Shown here in pieces: positions 47,500-56,627 of a DNA stretch of 64,000 bases (its first letter is position 1; every line of letters begins with the position of its first letter). The notes beneath the pieces are model-generated. The model was not told the DNA's origin. It did no database searches and saw only the letters and a program-made list of their open reading frames with translations. The stretch comes from Tianweitania sediminis (GTDB taxonomy: Bacteria; Pseudomonadota; Alphaproteobacteria; Rhizobiales; Rhizobiaceae), in the NCBI RefSeq assembly GCF_017813335.1, contig NZ_JAGIYY010000003.1:372001-436000 (forward strand), in the 5' to 3' direction. The translations under genes and the position numbers were made by a program.

Positions 47500-48570
47500 A
47501 TGCTGAGGTTTTCTGAGGTGCCTTCAAATCTGCCCTCTCCCAGTTCGATGCTGTCTGTTGCAGAAGCGGCAGGTGTCTCGCTGGCGACCGTTGATCGCGT
47601 CCTCAACCGGCGCAAAGGGGTCAAACCCCGCATGATCGAGCGCGTGCTGAAAGCGGCGGTTCAACTTGGCTATATGGAACCGGAAGAGCGCGAACGCTTG
47701 TCGGCCTCGAGGCCCCCAAACGTTGCCTTCCTGCTGCCAAAGGGCACGAACCCTTTTCTGCGCCTGCTCGGCGACAAGGTTCGCGCTATCGCGGAAACTG
47801 GCTCAAGGGACGACGTGCCCGTGCGCTGCTTCTTTATCGAGAGCTTCGATGCGGCGGCGCTTGCGGCGGCCTTGCGCCACCGCGCGCGCTGGGCCGATGG
47901 GATCGCCTTCATGGCCATTGATCATCCCCTTGTGCGAGAAGCGGCGGACGAGGTCGCATCGGCGGGAACGCGCCTCATCACCATCGTGTCCGACCTGCCG
48001 CATTCCGGCCATACCGCCTATGTCGGTCTCGACAATCAGGCGGCGGGCCGCACGGCTGCCCTCCTCCTCGGCCGGTTTTGCCATGTGCGCGAGGGCAGCG
48101 TTGCGCTGGTCGCCGGTAGCCGCAATTATCGCGCCCATGCCGAACGTGAGATGGGCTTTTTGAGCCTGCTGGAAGAATCTCATCCGGGCTTGCGCGTGAT
48201 CGGAATGCGCGAAGGCCATGACGATCGCAACGAGAACTACCGCCATACACTTGCGCTGCTTGAACAGAACCCGGACCTCGTTGGGATCTATAACGTCGGC
48301 GGATCCTCGGATGGCATAGGTCGCGCGTTGCGTGAGCGCGGTCGCGCCGACGCAGTGGTGTTTATTGGTCATGGGCTCACGGCCGACACGCGTCGTCTCC
48401 TGATCGAAGGCACCATGGATGCGGTTATCAACTCCGATCCCGACCAGTTGATCGCCTACACGCTGAAGCGCTTTGCGCGTTCACCGGACGAACGGACCGA
48501 GAGCCATCAGGAACTGCTCGGAATCGGAACGATCTTCAGGGAGAACCTGCCACCTCAATCGAGAATGTAG
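47500..48570 (+). CDS. LacI-family transcription regulator
   Basis: A 356-residue protein. The HTH and hinge are at residues 17-62: SMLSVAEAAGVSLATVDRVL followed by NRRKGVKPRMIERVLKAAVQ, with the NRR variant seen in sugar-responsive members. The effector domain follows (PPNVAFLLPKGTNPFLRLLG, then AYVGLDNQAAGRTAALLLGR and LALLEQNPDLVGIYNVGGSS). This Peripla_BP_4-type ligand pocket binds a sugar or sugar acid. It is divergent from the DctP operon across about 100 bases, so it most likely represses that operon in the absence of substrate. Confidence 0.92.
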   Translation: MLRFSEVPSNLPSPSSMLSVAEAAGVSLATVDRVLNRRKGVKPRMIERVLKAAVQLGYMEPEERERLSASRPPNVAFLLPKGTNPFLRLLGDKVRAIAETGSRDDVPVRCFFIESFDAAALAAALRHRARWADGIAFMAIDHPLVREAADEVASAGTRLITIVSDLPHSGHTAYVGLDNQAAGRTAALLLGRFCHVREGSVALVAGSRNYRAHAEREMGFLSLLEESHPGLRVIGMREGHDDRNENYRHTLALLEQNPDLVGIYNVGGSSDGIGRALRERGRADAVVFIGHGLTADTRRLLIEGTMDAVINSDPDQLIAYTLKRFARSPDERTESHQELLGIGTIFRENLPPQSRM

Positions 48571-48632
48571 CCAACCAGTCCGTCACCCAGCACGGCAGAC
48601 TCGGTTGCAGCAGATAAACAGGGCAAAACCCG

Positions 48633-49280
48633 TCAGGCGTTGCGTATCAACACCAGCAGGAACACCGCCACGTAGTGAACTGTCGCCGCCGCGACCACAA
48701 ACGAATGCCAGATCGCCTTGTGGAACCGCAGCGTCTGCCAGAGGTGAAAAGGAACTCCGGCAGAGTAGATCAGGCCGCCAGCGAGCAGCAGAAAGAAAAT
48801 GCGGACGGGAAAGCTTTCGAGAAGCGTCTCGACCACCAGCATGCCGCTCCATGCCAATCCCAGGTAGAGCACGATCGAGAACATCTTGAACCGACCCGGA
48901 AAGGCCAGTTTCATTCCGGCGCCGGCAAGGGCCACGGTCCAGATGCCCGCAAGCATCCAAACGCCCTTCGATCCCATTGAAGCTGCAAAGGGTGTATAGG
49001 TGCCCGCGATCAGCAGGTAGATCGCGGCATGGTCGTACTTGCGTAGCGTCCACTTTCCCGGCCCAGCCGGCCACAGGCTGTAAAGCGCCGAGGTTGCGAG
49101 CGAAGCCAGAAGGCTGAGCGCGTAGATCATCACCGCCGCGTTCATGACAGCATCCGCTACCGCGAACGTGGCGTTCAGGATTACGGCGACGCCCACCGAA
49201 GCCAAGACGATCCCAGCCGCATGAACGGCGCCGTCGGCGACCAATTCGGACCGGCTGTAGTTCCAGGGGCGGTCCGTCAT
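48633..49280 (-). CDS. trhA: Hemolysin III / TrhA family membrane protein
   Basis: A 215-residue protein with seven membrane segments (LVADGAVHAAGIVLASVGVA first). It has the family histidines and acids: YDHAAIYLLIAGTYTP near residue 83 and HKAIWHSFVVAAATVHY near 190, a zinc-site pattern of the adiponectin-receptor-like superfamily. Bacterial TrhA acts on membrane energy and lipid homeostasis; haemolysis is a misnomer for most. Monocistronic by position. Longer in-frame starts lie in non-coding sequence. Confidence 0.9.
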   Translation of the reverse strand: MTDRPWNYSRSELVADGAVHAAGIVLASVGVAVILNATFAVADAVMNAAVMIYALSLLASLATSALYSLWPAGPGKWTLRKYDHAAIYLLIAGTYTPFAASMGSKGVWMLAGIWTVALAGAGMKLAFPGRFKMFSIVLYLGLAWSGMLVVETLLESFPVRIFFLLLAGGLIYSAGVPFHLWQTLRFHKAIWHSFVVAAATVHYVAVFLLVLIRNA

Positions 49281-49486
49281 CGAATGCGCATGTCTCGTTT
49301 TTCGCAGCGTCCGTTTTGGGCCGCCGCAGTGGCAATTACGCGATCTCGCACCCGAATGGCTAGCGCCGGAAGGATCAAGACCTGATCCAGTCTCCTGCAA
49401 GTTTCCGTACCGAAGTGGTTGTCGACGGCACGACGCAGCTCTGGTCAACTTCGACGCGGTCTTGTAGATGCCGCAGCCCGAAACCG

Positions 49487-49984
49487 ATGAGGTGGAGCTT
49501 GACCATCCCAAGCCACGCGCACGCGATCACCGTACGACCTTACTCGCCGGAGGATCTGGACGCGGTCATCGAAGTCTTTCTGCGGTCGATACGCGAGACC
49601 GCGTCAGCGAACTACAATCCCGATCAGATTGCCGGCTGGGCACAAGCCGATCGTGAGGTCTGGTCTGAGCGACGATCAAGCCGACCGACCTGGATAGCTG
49701 AAGCAGAAGGGCAAGTAGCCGGGTTTACCGACCTCGAGAACGACGGGCATCTGGACATGATGTATGTCCATCCCGAACTGTCTGGACGTGGGATCGCCCG
49801 CGCACTCCTTCTGGCCGCGGAGCAATATGCTCGACGCCGATCCCTCATGCGCATGTACTCGGAGGTCAGCTTGACCGCCCGGCCATTCTTCCAGCGAAAC
49901 GGCTTTTACGTGGTCGAGCCGGAGCGGGTGTTCCGAAATGGCCAATGGTTCGATCGCTTCAAGATGGAGAAGGCGCTGGTCTAA
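49487..49984 (+). CDS. GNAT-family N-acetyltransferase
   Basis: A protein of about 165 residues. The GNAT fold is visible in ITVRPYSPEDLDAVIEVFLR, TWIAEAEGQVAGFTDLENDG, then the acetyl-CoA-binding motif DMMYVHPELSGRGIARALLL, and RPFFQRNGFYVVEPERV, the last strand. It transfers an acetyl group to an amine of unknown substrate. The start is uncertain: ATG 49487 was taken, TTG 49499 has a better ribosome site (AGGTGGAG). Confidence 0.83.
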   Translation: MRWSLTIPSHAHAITVRPYSPEDLDAVIEVFLRSIRETASANYNPDQIAGWAQADREVWSERRSSRPTWIAEAEGQVAGFTDLENDGHLDMMYVHPELSGRGIARALLLAAEQYARRRSLMRMYSEVSLTARPFFQRNGFYVVEPERVFRNGQWFDRFKMEKALV

Positions 49985-50274
49985 GGATTTCCGAAGCTCG
50001 GCTGCAAACACTGTCGCCATGGCAACATCTCAGGAGGGGAGCCGAAGATCCAAGCTCAACCTCACGATCCCTCGCAGACGACGCTTGCCGGCAATCCTGA
50101 GACGAAGCCACCTTCTCGCCGGCCAAGACGGGCCTCCGTGCGTATTGTGGCCACTCGACTTTGACGATCAGCGAGAACAGGGTCGCGGTACGCCCAATCG
50201 AATGGGCAGTTTTGCGCGAAGCTGAGCTCAGGGTTTTCGGCCCACATCTTTGAAGGGGCAACGGAGGAAGGGTC

Positions 50275-50919
50275 ATGACGAAGATCTTGATCGCTGGTGC
50301 AACGGGGCTCGTGGGCGGCTATGTCCTCCAGCAGGCGCTGGCTGACACCCGCGTCACTAGGGTTGTGGCGCCGACCAGGCAGCCGTTGCCGCCGCACCCG
50401 AAACTGTTCAATCCGATCTCAGATTTTGCATCGATGCCGGATGACGACCGCTGGTGGGCAGTCGACGGCGTTGTCTGCACGATTGGCACGACGCGCGCGA
50501 AAGCAGGATCCGCCGAAGCCTTCCGAGCGGTCGATCTTGATCTCCAGCTAGCGGTGGCACGTCACGCGCGCGCTCATGGCGCAAAGCGCTTCGCTTTGAC
50601 CTCTTCGATGGGCGCCGACGCAAGATCTCACTTCCTGTACCTGCGCACCAAGGGTCAACTTGAGGAAGCGTTGAAGGGTTTGAATTGGCCCTCACTGACC
50701 ATCGTGCGTCCAGGTGCCATCCTGGGCGAACGAGCCGAGGTTCGAACAAACGAACGCATCCTCGGCGCCGTCTTGCGAACGCTTGCTCCCTTGTTGCCCA
50801 AGGCAGCACGAGGCAACCCCGCGGATCAGATTGCCCACGTGTTATTGGAAGCCGCAATAACTGCGCCCAACGGCGTCCGGCTGGTCAAAGCAGACCAGAT
50901 CGGGCGAGATCGAAGCTGA
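50275..50919 (+). CDS. NAD(P)-binding Rossmann-fold protein (atypical SDR/NmrA-like)
   Basis: A 214-residue protein. The dinucleotide motif is at the very start (KILIAGATGLVGGYVLQQAL), VDGVVCTIGTTRAKAGSAEA near residue 64, then RFALTSSMGADARSHFLYLR with the catalytic-like Ser and Tyr, and LTIVRPGAILGER. The group includes HTATIP2-like and NmrA-like proteins that bind NAD(P)H as redox sensors or reductases. Its ATG follows an AGGAAGG ribosome site. No operon partner. Confidence 0.87.
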   Translation: MTKILIAGATGLVGGYVLQQALADTRVTRVVAPTRQPLPPHPKLFNPISDFASMPDDDRWWAVDGVVCTIGTTRAKAGSAEAFRAVDLDLQLAVARHARAHGAKRFALTSSMGADARSHFLYLRTKGQLEEALKGLNWPSLTIVRPGAILGERAEVRTNERILGAVLRTLAPLLPKAARGNPADQIAHVLLEAAITAPNGVRLVKADQIGRDRS

Positions 50920-51575
50920 TCGGGCGATCTTCCGTTCCCTTGATAGCAGTGTGGTCGCCAGCTCCGGCCCGATGGGGAACAGTTGGCTCCGATTAAAGGG
51001 CTGGAACTGCTCGCCCTTCGCACCGACTGGTCGTTTTTTGGGTGCAGCCTGCGATTAGCGGACACCCGTTTCGGGGAGTGGCGTCCAAAATTTAAGCTGG
51101 TGCAGCCATCAGCATCACGTGATCAGAGCCGCATCCCACGTCGCGGACATGTGCTCGCGGTAAGCGTCGGCCGCGTCTGAAATAAAGCTGCAAGCGACCG
51201 TCACCCCCCTTGGCAATTTTCCCGCAAATGACGGTTCTTGCTGCAGCCGAGTGCTGAACTGCGTTGCCATGCAAGTTTACTGCCGGTGTTCACCTGCCTC
51301 ATCCCCGAGCTGCCCATCTGGAGCGTCGCTCCCTTGAAGGCGCGGATTCAGCAAGCGCGTGGATCTAGGAAAACTGCTGACTGGCTCCGGTTTTCATTGA
51401 AGGCGCGGCCGCCTTCAGGCAGAAGCGTCTGAGGAGTTGAAGGCGCCTTGAAAAAGGTGGGGCCTACAGGGGGTGTCACGGGAGGATCGTGTGCTCATTC
51501 CTTGGGCAAGGAAGTGGACCAGCCGTCAAGGCGGGTTCCACTTTGAGACAGTGTGTAACGGGAGGAAAGAACATC
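50920..51575. other. Gene-free leader region of the second TRAP operon
   Basis: About 650 bases without a convincing gene. The last 250 bases hold three TTGAAGGCGC repeats. Its first half shows only short inverted repeats and no match to a known RNA. Confidence 0.5.
51334..51449 (+). repeat. Three direct repeats TTGAAGGCGC upstream of dctP
   Basis: Copies start at 51334, 51397 and 51437. The second is part of a palindrome TGAAGGCG/CGCCTTCA (51398-51417) and the third of AAGGCGCCTT (51440-51449). The cluster ends about 125 bases before the DctP ATG, which suits regulator-binding sites. Confidence 0.6.
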
Positions 51576-52715
51576 ATGAACCGATCACTCAAAGCTCTGA
51601 TCGCTGGCGCATCGTTGCTCGCCTTGGGTGGCGTAGCCGCTCAAGCCGCAGAGTTGAGCTTCGCGGGTGGCTGGCCACCCAATTCGAAGCCGACCGCGAC
51701 GCTCGAACAATTCGCGGCAGACGTCAAAGAGTATAGCGGCGGCGAGGTCACCGTCCGAGTTTTCCCGCTTTCGCTTCTCAGCTTCGCTGAAGCCAATGCT
51801 GGCGTGCGTGATGGCCTTGCGGACATGACCGGCAATCTTACGGCCTATTTCCCGGCGGAATATCCCAACCTGAACATGCTGGCCGAGTTCTCCGAACTGG
51901 TCGAGCTCGAAGAGTTTTCGGGCGAGCTGAGCTCGATCGCATTCACCGGCGCCATTACCGAATACGTGATGCTCAACTGCGCTGATTGCCAAAAGGAAGT
52001 GGGCAATCAGAACCAGGTTTATCTCGGCGCAGCCTCCACGACATCCTACGTCTTGCAATGCGTGGTTCCGCTGAACTCCGTTGCAGACCTGAAGGGCAAG
52101 CGGATCCGGGCCGCCGGTGCGTACTGGGCTCGCTGGGCCGAGGCGGTGGGTGCTGTTCCGGTTTCCATGTCCGTGAACGAGACCCTCGAGGGACTGAACC
52201 AGGGCGTTGTGGATTGCACCGCCAGCAACACCGCGGACTTCGTCAACTTCGGCTTCATCGATGTTGTCGACTATGTGTATGTCGGTCTCCCGGGCGCACA
52301 GTTCAACGTGCCTTTCACCATCAACAAAGAAACCTGGAACGGCCTATCTGACGACGCCAAGAAGGCGATGATGCGGGCAAGCGCCGAGTTGTCCGCCAAC
52401 ATGGCCTGGGTCTACATTCAGGAAGGTCGGGAGGGTCGGGAGCGAGCTCCAAGCAAGAACATCCAGTACGTCGACGCTCCGCAAGACATGATCCAGATGA
52501 ACCGTGACTTCATCGCGGCCGACAAAGACGCCGTGGCGAGCATCTACAAGGACCGATTCAACATTACCTCCGGTACTGAGGCTGCGACTGCGATCAATGA
52601 TCTGCTTGGCAAGTGGACTGAACTGACCAAGAACGTTTCCGGCGCGGAAGAGCTGGGAGAGCTTTATTGGAATGAGGTCTTCTCAAAGGTCGATCTCGCC
52701 ACCTATGGCAGCTGA
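51576..52715 (+). CDS. TRAP transporter substrate-binding protein (DctP-type), second system
   Basis: A 379-residue periplasmic protein. Residues 1-24 are a Sec signal peptide (LKALIAGASLLALGGVAAQA). Further DctP features are LSFAGGWPPNSKPTATLEQF, EVTVRVFPLSLLSFAEANAG, LKGKRIRAAGAYWARWAEAV with the conserved Arg, and the later FNVPFTINKETWNGLS. A ribosome site GGGAGG lies 10 bases before the ATG. It is unlike the first DctP in both signal and sequence, so another ligand is expected. The acyl-CoA synthetase at the end of the operon points to a carboxylate that is activated as a CoA thioester. Confidence 0.92.
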   Translation: MNRSLKALIAGASLLALGGVAAQAAELSFAGGWPPNSKPTATLEQFAADVKEYSGGEVTVRVFPLSLLSFAEANAGVRDGLADMTGNLTAYFPAEYPNLNMLAEFSELVELEEFSGELSSIAFTGAITEYVMLNCADCQKEVGNQNQVYLGAASTTSYVLQCVVPLNSVADLKGKRIRAAGAYWARWAEAVGAVPVSMSVNETLEGLNQGVVDCTASNTADFVNFGFIDVVDYVYVGLPGAQFNVPFTINKETWNGLSDDAKKAMMRASAELSANMAWVYIQEGREGRERAPSKNIQYVDAPQDMIQMNRDFIAADKDAVASIYKDRFNITSGTEAATAINDLLGKWTELTKNVSGAEELGELYWNEVFSKVDLATYGS

Positions 52716-52736
52716 GTTCTCATAAGGAATCGAGTT

Positions 52737-52759
52737 CGGGCACCGCAGCGCGGTGCCCG
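52737..52759 (+). terminator. Intergenic hairpin between dctP and dctQ
   Basis: Ten-base arms CGGGCACCGC/GCGGTGCCCG with loop AGC, followed by three T. Too few T for full termination; it more likely stabilises the dctP message and limits read-through, as binding protein is needed in excess over membrane subunits. Confidence 0.75.
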
Positions 52760-52785
52760 TTTCTACGAGTAATGGAGGCTCCACC

Positions 52786-53322
52786 ATGTTCCTGATCGGG
52801 CGGCTGCTCTCGTTCATGGCCAAGTTCTCGTCCGTCATCGGGACTGTCTGCGTCGTCATGATGATGCTGCACGTCACCGCTGATGTCGTCGGACGCTACG
52901 TCTTCAATGCGCCACTCACGGGCACCATCGTGATCGTGGCGAACTACTACATGGTCCTCCTCGTGTTCTTTGCGATCGGCGTCGCCGAGGAGAAGCGCGC
53001 GCACATTTCCGTGGAGTTCCTTACGGACATGATGCCTCAGCGAGCACAAACAGGCTTCTCCCTGCTTTCCAGTGCGCTGACCGTGGGAGTGATCACCATC
53101 GTGATGATCGGCGGCTACACCGAAGCCATGAAGAAAACGAGTGCCGGCGCAACAATGGAGCAAGGCTCCAGCATGCTGTCGGTTTGGCAAAGCTATTGGG
53201 CGGTGCCGATCGGTGCGGCGCTGATGGGGTTGATTGCGCTCTACAGGATGCTGGTCCTGATTACCGGTTGGCGCAACGGCCTGAAGGAAACCGACATCGA
53301 TGCGAAGTTCATAAATGACTGA
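52786..53322 (+). CDS. TRAP transporter small membrane subunit (DctQ-type), second system
   Basis: A 178-residue protein with four membrane segments: FMAKFSSVIGTVCVVMMMLH, VNYYMVLLVFFAIGV-like second (VANYYMVLLVFFAIGVAEEK), FSLLSSALTVGVITIVMIGG and WAVPIGAALMGLIALYRMLV. The DVVGRYVFNAPLTGT box and the EEKRAHISVEFL box are DctQ signatures. A GGAGG ribosome site precedes the ATG by seven bases. It overlaps DctM by eight bases. Confidence 0.93.
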   Translation: MFLIGRLLSFMAKFSSVIGTVCVVMMMLHVTADVVGRYVFNAPLTGTIVIVANYYMVLLVFFAIGVAEEKRAHISVEFLTDMMPQRAQTGFSLLSSALTVGVITIVMIGGYTEAMKKTSAGATMEQGSSMLSVWQSYWAVPIGAALMGLIALYRMLVLITGWRNGLKETDIDAKFIND

Positions 53323-54622
53323 CGTTGGGATCGGCCTGACGGGCCTTGCCATACTGATGGTGTTGATCGCGGTGCGCGTCCCGATCGGTGTCGCGCTGAT
53401 CGGCGTTTCGTTCAGCGGTCTATGGTGGCTGATGGGCCCGCGCGTGGCGTGGGGCGCTGTCAGCATCATTCCATACCAATTCACGTCGAGCTGGATCTTG
53501 AGCTCGATCCCTATGTTCCTTTTTCTCGGGTTCATCAGCTATCACACCCAACTAACCCGCGGCATGTTCAATGCGGCGCGCATATGGCTTTCCGCCTTGC
53601 CCGGCGGACTGGCCATCGCATCCATCTTCGGCGCCGCCGGCTTTGCAGCAGTGTCTGGTTCGTCGATCGCCTGTTCGGCGGCGATGGGGCGGATCGCGAT
53701 CCCGGAGATGATGAAGTACAAATATCATCCGCAGCTTGCCACTGGAACGGTGGCAGTCGCAGGAACCATCGGAGCGCTGATCCCGCCCTCGATCATCCTC
53801 ATCCTCTACGGTGTGATAGCGCAGGTCTCGATCTCGGCACTCTTTCTGGGTGGGGTGGTCGCCGGTCTCATGACAACGTTCGGCTACGTCGTTGTTGTGC
53901 TCGTTCAGGTCTGGTTAAAGCCGGAACTCGCGCCGCAACGCGACAAGAGCGTGACTTTTCGGGAGAAGATCATCGCCTTGCGGGAAACATGGCCGATCCT
54001 CCTGATCATGCTGGGCATTTTCGGGGGGCTTTTTGGCGGTGTCTTCACGCCGACCGAGGCGGGTGCGGTGGGCGCATTCCTTGCTTGCCTGGTGGCGCTC
54101 GTTTCAGGGCAGATGACGCTGGATCGATTCTTGATCGCAGCCCGCGAAACCCTGATGACCACCGCGGCGCTCCTTGTTATCGCGATCGGGGCCAGCCTTC
54201 TGACGCGCTTCCTCGCACTGTCAGGCGCAGGAGATTACCTTTCGAGCGGTATCCTGACGATTGCTTCGAACCCGCTTCTGCTCATGCTCGGGATTGTTGC
54301 CGTCTACCTTTTGATGGGCATGTTTCTTGAGCCTATCGGTGCGATGCTCCTGACACTGCCCATCATCCTGCCGGTTGTGGATGCGGCAGGATGGAGCCTT
54401 TTGTGGTTCGGCATCGTCCTGACGAAACTGCTTGAAATTGGCATGATCACGCCGCCGATCGGCATGAACGTGTTCGTCATCAAGAGTGTGGTTGGCGACC
54501 TCGTAAAGACCTCCACCATTTTTCGCGGCGTGGTCTGGTTCATTGTGATGGATTTGTTCCTGATCGGCGTTCTTTTTGCCTTTCCGCAGTTGGTCCTTTG
54601 GCTGCCCGCACTTGTGCCGTGA
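53315..54622 (+). CDS. TRAP transporter large membrane subunit (DctM-type), second system
   Basis: A 435-residue protein with about twelve membrane segments. VRVPIGVALIGVSFSGLWWL at the start, GFAAVSGSSIACSAAMGRIA near residue 108, GTIGALIPPSIILILYGVIA near 150 and ITPPIGMNVFVIKSVVGD near 380 are DctM features. It is the sodium-coupled channel of the second TRAP system. It follows DctQ with an eight-base overlap and precedes the acyl-CoA synthetase by 49 bases. Confidence 0.95.
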   Translation: MTDVGIGLTGLAILMVLIAVRVPIGVALIGVSFSGLWWLMGPRVAWGAVSIIPYQFTSSWILSSIPMFLFLGFISYHTQLTRGMFNAARIWLSALPGGLAIASIFGAAGFAAVSGSSIACSAAMGRIAIPEMMKYKYHPQLATGTVAVAGTIGALIPPSIILILYGVIAQVSISALFLGGVVAGLMTTFGYVVVVLVQVWLKPELAPQRDKSVTFREKIIALRETWPILLIMLGIFGGLFGGVFTPTEAGAVGAFLACLVALVSGQMTLDRFLIAARETLMTTAALLVIAIGASLLTRFLALSGAGDYLSSGILTIASNPLLLMLGIVAVYLLMGMFLEPIGAMLLTLPIILPVVDAAGWSLLWFGIVLTKLLEIGMITPPIGMNVFVIKSVVGDLVKTSTIFRGVVWFIVMDLFLIGVLFAFPQLVLWLPALVP

Positions 54623-54671
54623 TGCAAAGCGCCTTGATCGAGAACCCGCCGCCAAAAAGAGGGAAACAACC

Positions 54672-56252
54672 ATGGTGATTGAAGAGCACATCCAACGTGC
54701 ACGCGGCCAGCAGTTGAGCGACCTGTTGCGCCGATCTGCGGCGCGCCTGCCCCGTAAAACAGCGCTGATGTTCCGTGATCAGACCGACAGTTTCGCCGAG
54801 CTGGACGAGGCGGTGAACCGGGCTGCCAACGGACTGGAGGCGCAGGGCGTATCCAGGGGCGATCGCGTGGCGCTTTTCAGCCACAACAACCGCGCCTTTG
54901 TGGTCCTGCGTTTTGCCCTGGCACGGCTTGGAGCCATCACGACCCCCGTCAACTTCATGCTGAGCGCGCCAGACGTCGCCTATATCCTTGCGCACTCCGG
55001 TGCAAAAATGCTGATCGCAGAAGACGCGCTATGCCAGGTCGGGGATGCGGCGCTCGCAGAGAATGGGCGGGACTTGCCGAAGTTCGCGATCCCCCATACC
55101 GGTACCGCAAGGCCAGACGGGTGGGCACCGGTATCCGCCATTCTGGATTTTCAGGATGCGTCTGAAGTCTGGCGCAATGTCAGCCCCGACGATCCGATCC
55201 AGATGATGTATACCAGCGGTACGGAGTCACGTCCGAAGGGCGCCCTGCTCACCTCCGCAGCCCTTTACGCACAATATGTCAGCTGCATTGTCGACGGCGA
55301 AATGACGGCTAATGCCGTGTCCTTGCACTGCATGCCACTGTTTCATTGCGCACAGCTCGACTGCTTCCTCAGTCCGGACCTTTATCTCGGCGCGACGTCC
55401 ATTCTGCACGATAAAGCCGATCCGGCCAGCATGCTGGAAGCCATTGAAGCGCACCGCGTGACGAAATTGTTTTGCCCGCCGACCATCTGGATCGCGCTTC
55501 TGCGCCATCCCGATTTCGACCGCCGCGATCTCAGCAGCCTTCAGGCCGGCTACTACGGTGCATCGATCATGCCGACGGCGGTGATTGAAGAGATGCTGCG
55601 TCGCCTCCCGCAGATGCGCCTGTTCAACTTCTATGGCCAAACGGAAATGGCGCCTGTTGCAACAATCCTCAAGCCGGAAGAGCAGTTGAGCAAGCTCGGC
55701 TCGGCTGGACGTCCAGCTCTTAATGTAGAGACGCGCGTCGTTGACGATGAGGACCATCCCGTGCCCACGGGTGAGGTCGGCGAAATCGTGCATCGCAGCG
55801 CGCACTTGATAACCGAATACTATAACGATCCCGAGAAAACCGCTGAGGCGTTCCGAAATGGCTGGTTCCACAGCGGCGACCTCGGCCGTTTCGACGAGGA
55901 GGGATATCTTTATGTGGTCGACCGCAAGAAGGACATGATCAAGACCGGCGGAGAGAATGTCGCCAGCCGCGAGGTCGAGGAAGCGATCTTCCGCCACCCG
56001 GACGTGGCAGAAGTTGCGGTGTTCGGCCTGCCCCATCCGAAGTGGATAGAAGCTGTGACTGCGGTGGTGGTCCCGAAGGCCGGGTCGGTCGTTTCCGCTG
56101 AAATGATCATGACCTATTGTCGCGAGCATTTGTCGTCATTCAAGGCGCCTAAGCACGTGGAGATCGTGAATCAACTTCCCAAGAACGCGAGTGGCAAGAT
56201 CCTCAAGCGCGATCTGCGCGTTGCCCATGCCGATGTTTTTGCGGACGAGTGA
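54672..56252 (+). CDS. AMP-forming acyl-CoA synthetase
   Basis: A 526-residue ANL-superfamily ligase. The phosphate loop is MMYTSGTESRPKGALLTSAA near residue 178; the substrate-fold motif is LFNFYGQTEMAPVATILKPE near 316; HSGDLGRFDEEGYLYVVDRK near 398 with the hinge Asp; and the C-terminal Lys in PKNASGKILKRDL near 508. The usual YTSGTTG box reads YTSGTES here. It links ATP to a carboxylate and then CoA. It is the last gene of the second TRAP operon, so it probably activates what that transporter brings in. Chain length cannot be deduced. Confidence 0.93.
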   Translation: MVIEEHIQRARGQQLSDLLRRSAARLPRKTALMFRDQTDSFAELDEAVNRAANGLEAQGVSRGDRVALFSHNNRAFVVLRFALARLGAITTPVNFMLSAPDVAYILAHSGAKMLIAEDALCQVGDAALAENGRDLPKFAIPHTGTARPDGWAPVSAILDFQDASEVWRNVSPDDPIQMMYTSGTESRPKGALLTSAALYAQYVSCIVDGEMTANAVSLHCMPLFHCAQLDCFLSPDLYLGATSILHDKADPASMLEAIEAHRVTKLFCPPTIWIALLRHPDFDRRDLSSLQAGYYGASIMPTAVIEEMLRRLPQMRLFNFYGQTEMAPVATILKPEEQLSKLGSAGRPALNVETRVVDDEDHPVPTGEVGEIVHRSAHLITEYYNDPEKTAEAFRNGWFHSGDLGRFDEEGYLYVVDRKKDMIKTGGENVASREVEEAIFRHPDVAEVAVFGLPHPKWIEAVTAVVVPKAGSVVSAEMIMTYCREHLSSFKAPKHVEIVNQLPKNASGKILKRDLRVAHADVFADE

Positions 56253-56627
56253 CGCTCGGGTTAGGTAGCTCCATCCATCGCTCTGGCATAACCACCGCAT
56301 CCTTGAAGAGCTTCATCGGCTGGGCTGTTGGGTCCAGAGATCTTGAGAACGTCGGCGAATGCTGCTTCCCAGCTGTAAGCTCTGCCTTGCGGCTGCGGCT
56401 CGCCCTCCCCTCGGGATGGCGCGGTTTGCACCTGCTCCGCCTCAACGGCGAGGTCCTCATACTGAGTTGCGGTCGTGTTCTTTGCCTGCGTCACCTCGTT
56501 GGGTTTGCAGGGGCGCAGAAGGCCGACGACGGAGCGGCCTACCGCTGAGGGCAGGCTATTTGAAAGTTGGAGGGCAACATTCTGCCTTGATGCAGGCTGC
56601 CGAAATCATCCAGAGCAGCGACGGCGC
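56253..56627. other. Gene-free convergent gap after the acyl-CoA synthetase
   Basis: 375 bases between convergent genes. A 77-codon minus-strand frame (56261-56494, GTG start, no ribosome site) is the only coding candidate and is doubtful. No clear terminator. Confidence 0.4.

Noticed and set aside
56261-56494. Small minus-strand frame with GTG start after the acyl-CoA synthetase
   Set aside because: No ribosome site, no motif and no partner; the open frame also continues upstream without a start. Left as an unresolved gap.
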